Origin: Deltaproteobacteria bacterium
GTDB lineage: Bacteria > Desulfobacterota > B13-G15 > RBG-16-54-18
Reading direction: 5' to 3'
Assembly: GCA_003646745.1 (NCBI GenBank)
Contig: QMLM01000087.1
Span: forward strand, 1 to 7,002
DNA: 7,002 nucleotides
Part shown: positions 4,950-7,002 of the stretch, one piece after another
How the letters are laid out: each line of letters starts with the position of its first letter
Numbering within the stretch: the stretch's first letter is position 1
Position numbers and translations under genes: made by a program
The notes under the pieces: generated by a model
Seen by the model: the letters and a program-made list of their open reading frames with translations, nothing else
Database searches by the model: none
What the model was told of the DNA's origin: nothing

Positions 4950-7002
4950 TTAAGAGGTTTCTTTCCCCATTGCCTCCCAGACCAGTTCGGCGATGTCTTT
5001 AGCCCGGTATTTATCCTCTAACTCCTTATCCTTGATTCCATCCACCAACATGGTGTAGCAAAAGGGGCAAGCTGTTCCCACCAGCTGGGGGTCACACTTT
5101 ATAACATCCTCTATTCGGGCGTGATTAATGCGGGTGCCCAGGTGTTCTTCCATCCACATCCTTCCCCCTCCAGCGCCACAACAGAACCCCTTTTCGCGGC
5201 TGCGCTCCATCTCCACTAATTTCACCCCAGGAAGTGCCCGTAAGATTTGGCGAGGTGGGTCATAGATCTTGTTATGCCGCCCGAGATAACAGGAGTCGTG
5301 ATAAGTTACCTTCAGGTTCAACTCCTTTTTGAATTGGATCCGACCTTGAGCGATTAGGTCGGCTAAGATCTCGGTATAGTGATAGACCTCGAATTCCCCG
5401 CCAAACTGGGGGTATTCGTTCTTCAAGGTGTTATAGCCGTGGGGGCACAGGGTGATGATCTTCTTTACTTTATAACCCTTCATTACCTCGATGTTCTGCT
5501 GGACCATGATTTGGTAAAGGTATTCGTTCCCCAGCCTCCGGGCCGAGTCGCCGCAACATCCTTCCTCCCTGCCCAGGATGCCAAAGCTCACCCCCGTTGC
5601 CAGCAGGATTCGTACCACAGCCTCGCTCACCCGTTTGTTGAGATCATCGAAGGAGCCTGCACAGCCCACATAGAGGAGAAACTCCACATTGGCCTCTTCG
5701 GCCAAGGTTCGCACCCCGAGTTCCTTGGCCCAGTCCCCTCTGGTGGCCGCACCAATGCCCCAAGGGTTGCTGTTGTTCTCCATGTTCCGGAAGGCTAACT
5801 GCACCTCCGGAGGAAAACGGCTTTCCATCAGGGCTAGATAGCGCCGCATGTCTATGATCTTGTGGTAAGGCTCGATGAATACCGGGCAATGTTCCACGCA
5901 TGCCCCGCAGGTGGTGCAGGACCAGATTTCGTCTTCTAAGACCACCTCTCCGATCATGGCCCTTTCTTCGGAAGAGGATGATGCGGCTGGGGCCTCTTCT
6001 ACCCCCCAAACCCTCATACTGGCGATGACCCCTCTGCCTTTTTCCCAGAAGTGGGTTTTGAGATCTTGAATTACCTTTTTTGGGTTGAGGGGCTTATCGG
6101 TAAAGGTGGCGGGGCATTGCTCCTGGCAGCGGCCACAGCGTGTACAGGCATCTAGGTGCAGTAGATCCACCCACGTGAAGTCCTCTAATTTCCCCACACC
6201 ATAGGTCTCCGCTTCTTCCATATCTTCAATGGGACGAAGGGCAGCAGGAGGGTTTAGGTTTCGGAAAAAAATGCTTAAGGCGGAGGAGATGATATGTAGG
6301 AGTTTGGAATAAGTGATATAGCCGATGAAGATAAAAGCCAAGGTGATATGAAGCCACCAAAAGACCTTATGTATGATTTTTGCCTCTTGGGGGGTGACAC
6401 TGTTGAAAAGAAGGGACACAAAGGCCCAACCCACAGGTGACCACCTCGCCCATGGTGGTTGCAGGGCCGCCAGTCTTGCCCCCTCTACAAGGAAGCCGGT
6501 GATTAAAATGGCAAGGATTAAGGCGAGGGTGATGGCATCATCCGCCTTGTTATCCAACCTCTGAGGTCGCCAGATATACCTGCGCACCAAGGCCATCAGG
6601 GTCCCGATGATGGCTAAAAGGCCCAATAGATCCAGGATCAAGGAGAAAAAGAGGTAAAAACCTCCATGAAGGAATGCCTTTCCCCATATAGGCAGAGTGA
6701 TGTCCTCTTGAAGGAAAATAGTGAGGGTACCTAAGAAGAGGACTGCAAACCCCCAAAATATGAAAAGGTGCATAATTCCCGGGTAGCTGTCCCGCAAGAT
6801 ACGAGCGTGTCCCAAGGCGAAGGTAATGAGGGAGCGCACCCTAGCACCGAGCCGATCGAACCTTCTCTCCTGCCCCCCCATCCGCCACAGACAGATCCGC
6901 TCATAAAGGGTGTAGGCAAAGATCAAGACAGGAATAGCTGCCAAGACATAAACTACTACTCTTACATTTCCTACATTCCAAAAGATCTCCCTTGTGGGAA
7001 GC
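4950..7002 (-). CDS. HdrD/FadF-like membrane iron-sulfur oxidoreductase (probable EtfAB:menaquinone oxidoreductase), 5' end outside window
   Basis: A fused membrane electron-transfer protein; 683 residues are visible and the frame is open to base 7002. Order of parts: about six membrane segments of a NarI-type cytochrome b domain (visible residues about 13-230), with His78, His112, His211 and His218 as candidate haem ligands. Two 4Fe-4S motifs follow (C-T-R-C-G-R-C-x3-C-P at 286-297 and C-T-T-C-G-A-C-x3-C-P at 362-373), then two CCG domains. CCG domain 1 has Cys447, Cys482-Cys483 and C-P-H-G at 519-522. CCG domain 2 has Cys571, Cys607-Cys608 and C-P-F-C at 645-648. Such proteins carry electrons from acyl-CoA dehydrogenases via EtfAB to menaquinone in beta-oxidising anaerobes. 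A start at the internal TTG 6942-6944 would discard the upstream LPTREIFWNVGN segment, which resembles the usual N-terminus of this family, so the true start probably lies just beyond the edge. Etf genes are not in the window, so the partner is inferred. Confidence 0.88.
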   Translation of the reverse strand, partial: LPTREIFWNVGNVRVVVYVLAAIPVLIFAYTLYERICLWRMGGQERRFDRLGARVRSLITFALGHARILRDSYPGIMHLFIFWGFAVLFLGTLTIFLQEDITLPIWGKAFLHGGFYLFFSLILDLLGLLAIIGTLMALVRRYIWRPQRLDNKADDAITLALILAILITGFLVEGARLAALQPPWARWSPVGWAFVSLLFNSVTPQEAKIIHKVFWWLHITLAFIFIGYITYSKLLHIISSALSIFFRNLNPPAALRPIEDMEEAETYGVGKLEDFTWVDLLHLDACTRCGRCQEQCPATFTDKPLNPKKVIQDLKTHFWEKGRGVIASMRVWGVEEAPAASSSSEERAMIGEVVLEDEIWSCTTCGACVEHCPVFIEPYHKIIDMRRYLALMESRFPPEVQLAFRNMENNSNPWGIGAATRGDWAKELGVRTLAEEANVEFLLYVGCAGSFDDLNKRVSEAVVRILLATGVSFGILGREEGCCGDSARRLGNEYLYQIMVQQNIEVMKGYKVKKIITLCPHGYNTLKNEYPQFGGEFEVYHYTEILADLIAQGRIQFKKELNLKVTYHDSCYLGRHNKIYDPPRQILRALPGVKLVEMERSREKGFCCGAGGGRMWMEEHLGTRINHARIEDVIKCDPQLVGTACPFCYTMLVDGIKDKELEDKYRAKDIAELVWEAMGKETS

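Noticed and set aside
5379..5798. Plus-strand frame of 139 codons opposite the oxidoreductase
   Set aside because: It is the complement of the well-conserved CCG domain region; its openness follows from the codon use of the real gene.
5644..6009. Minus-strand frame of 121 codons in another phase inside the oxidoreductase
   Set aside because: It is Arg/Gly-rich, typical of a shadow frame, and overlaps the intact ferredoxin motif of the main frame.

Overview
The window reads almost entirely on the minus strand (right to left). Its gene content suggests an anaerobic bacterium, most likely of the Desulfobacterota (former Deltaproteobacteria) or a similar menaquinone-using syntroph or sulfate reducer. 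The pointers are a fused cytochrome b / iron-sulfur / double-CCG membrane oxidoreductase of the type linked to electron-transfer flavoprotein, an adenosylcobalamin-dependent ribonucleotide reductase, a DUF169 protein and a NapH-like polyferredoxin. The lineage is inferred from gene content only. No rRNA, tRNA, CRISPR array or insertion sequence was seen.

Layout in transcription order. (1) 7002-4950: a large HdrD/FadF-like membrane iron-sulfur oxidoreductase whose frame stays open through the right edge, so its start codon lies outside. (2) 4949-4597: a 353-bp spacer with a small hairpin, an amber-interrupted plus-strand frame of unknown meaning, and a good sigma70-type promoter facing left. 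(3) 4596-266: a probable five- or six-gene operon: a GDP-mannose 4,6-dehydratase, a short membrane polyferredoxin, a possible 40-codon reading frame (or frameshifted tail of the polyferredoxin), a UbiE-like SAM methyltransferase, a DUF169 protein that overlaps the methyltransferase by 56 nt, and an MFS transporter. (4) 265-184: a spacer with a near-consensus promoter placed so close to the next start codon that the transcript should be leaderless. (5) 183-1: the first 61 codons of the class II ribonucleotide reductase nrdJ.

How the parts may work together: the membrane oxidoreductase should pass low-potential electrons, typically from beta-oxidation via EtfAB, to menaquinone. The middle operon is heterogeneous, with a sugar-nucleotide enzyme at its head followed by a membrane iron-sulfur protein, a methyltransferase, a DUF169 protein and an exporter or importer. 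The tight 3' part (ATGA junction, 56-nt overlap, short gaps) suggests that polyferredoxin, methyltransferase, DUF169 protein and transporter are co-produced and may act on one unidentified small molecule. That functional link is inference; no known pathway with this exact set is recognised.
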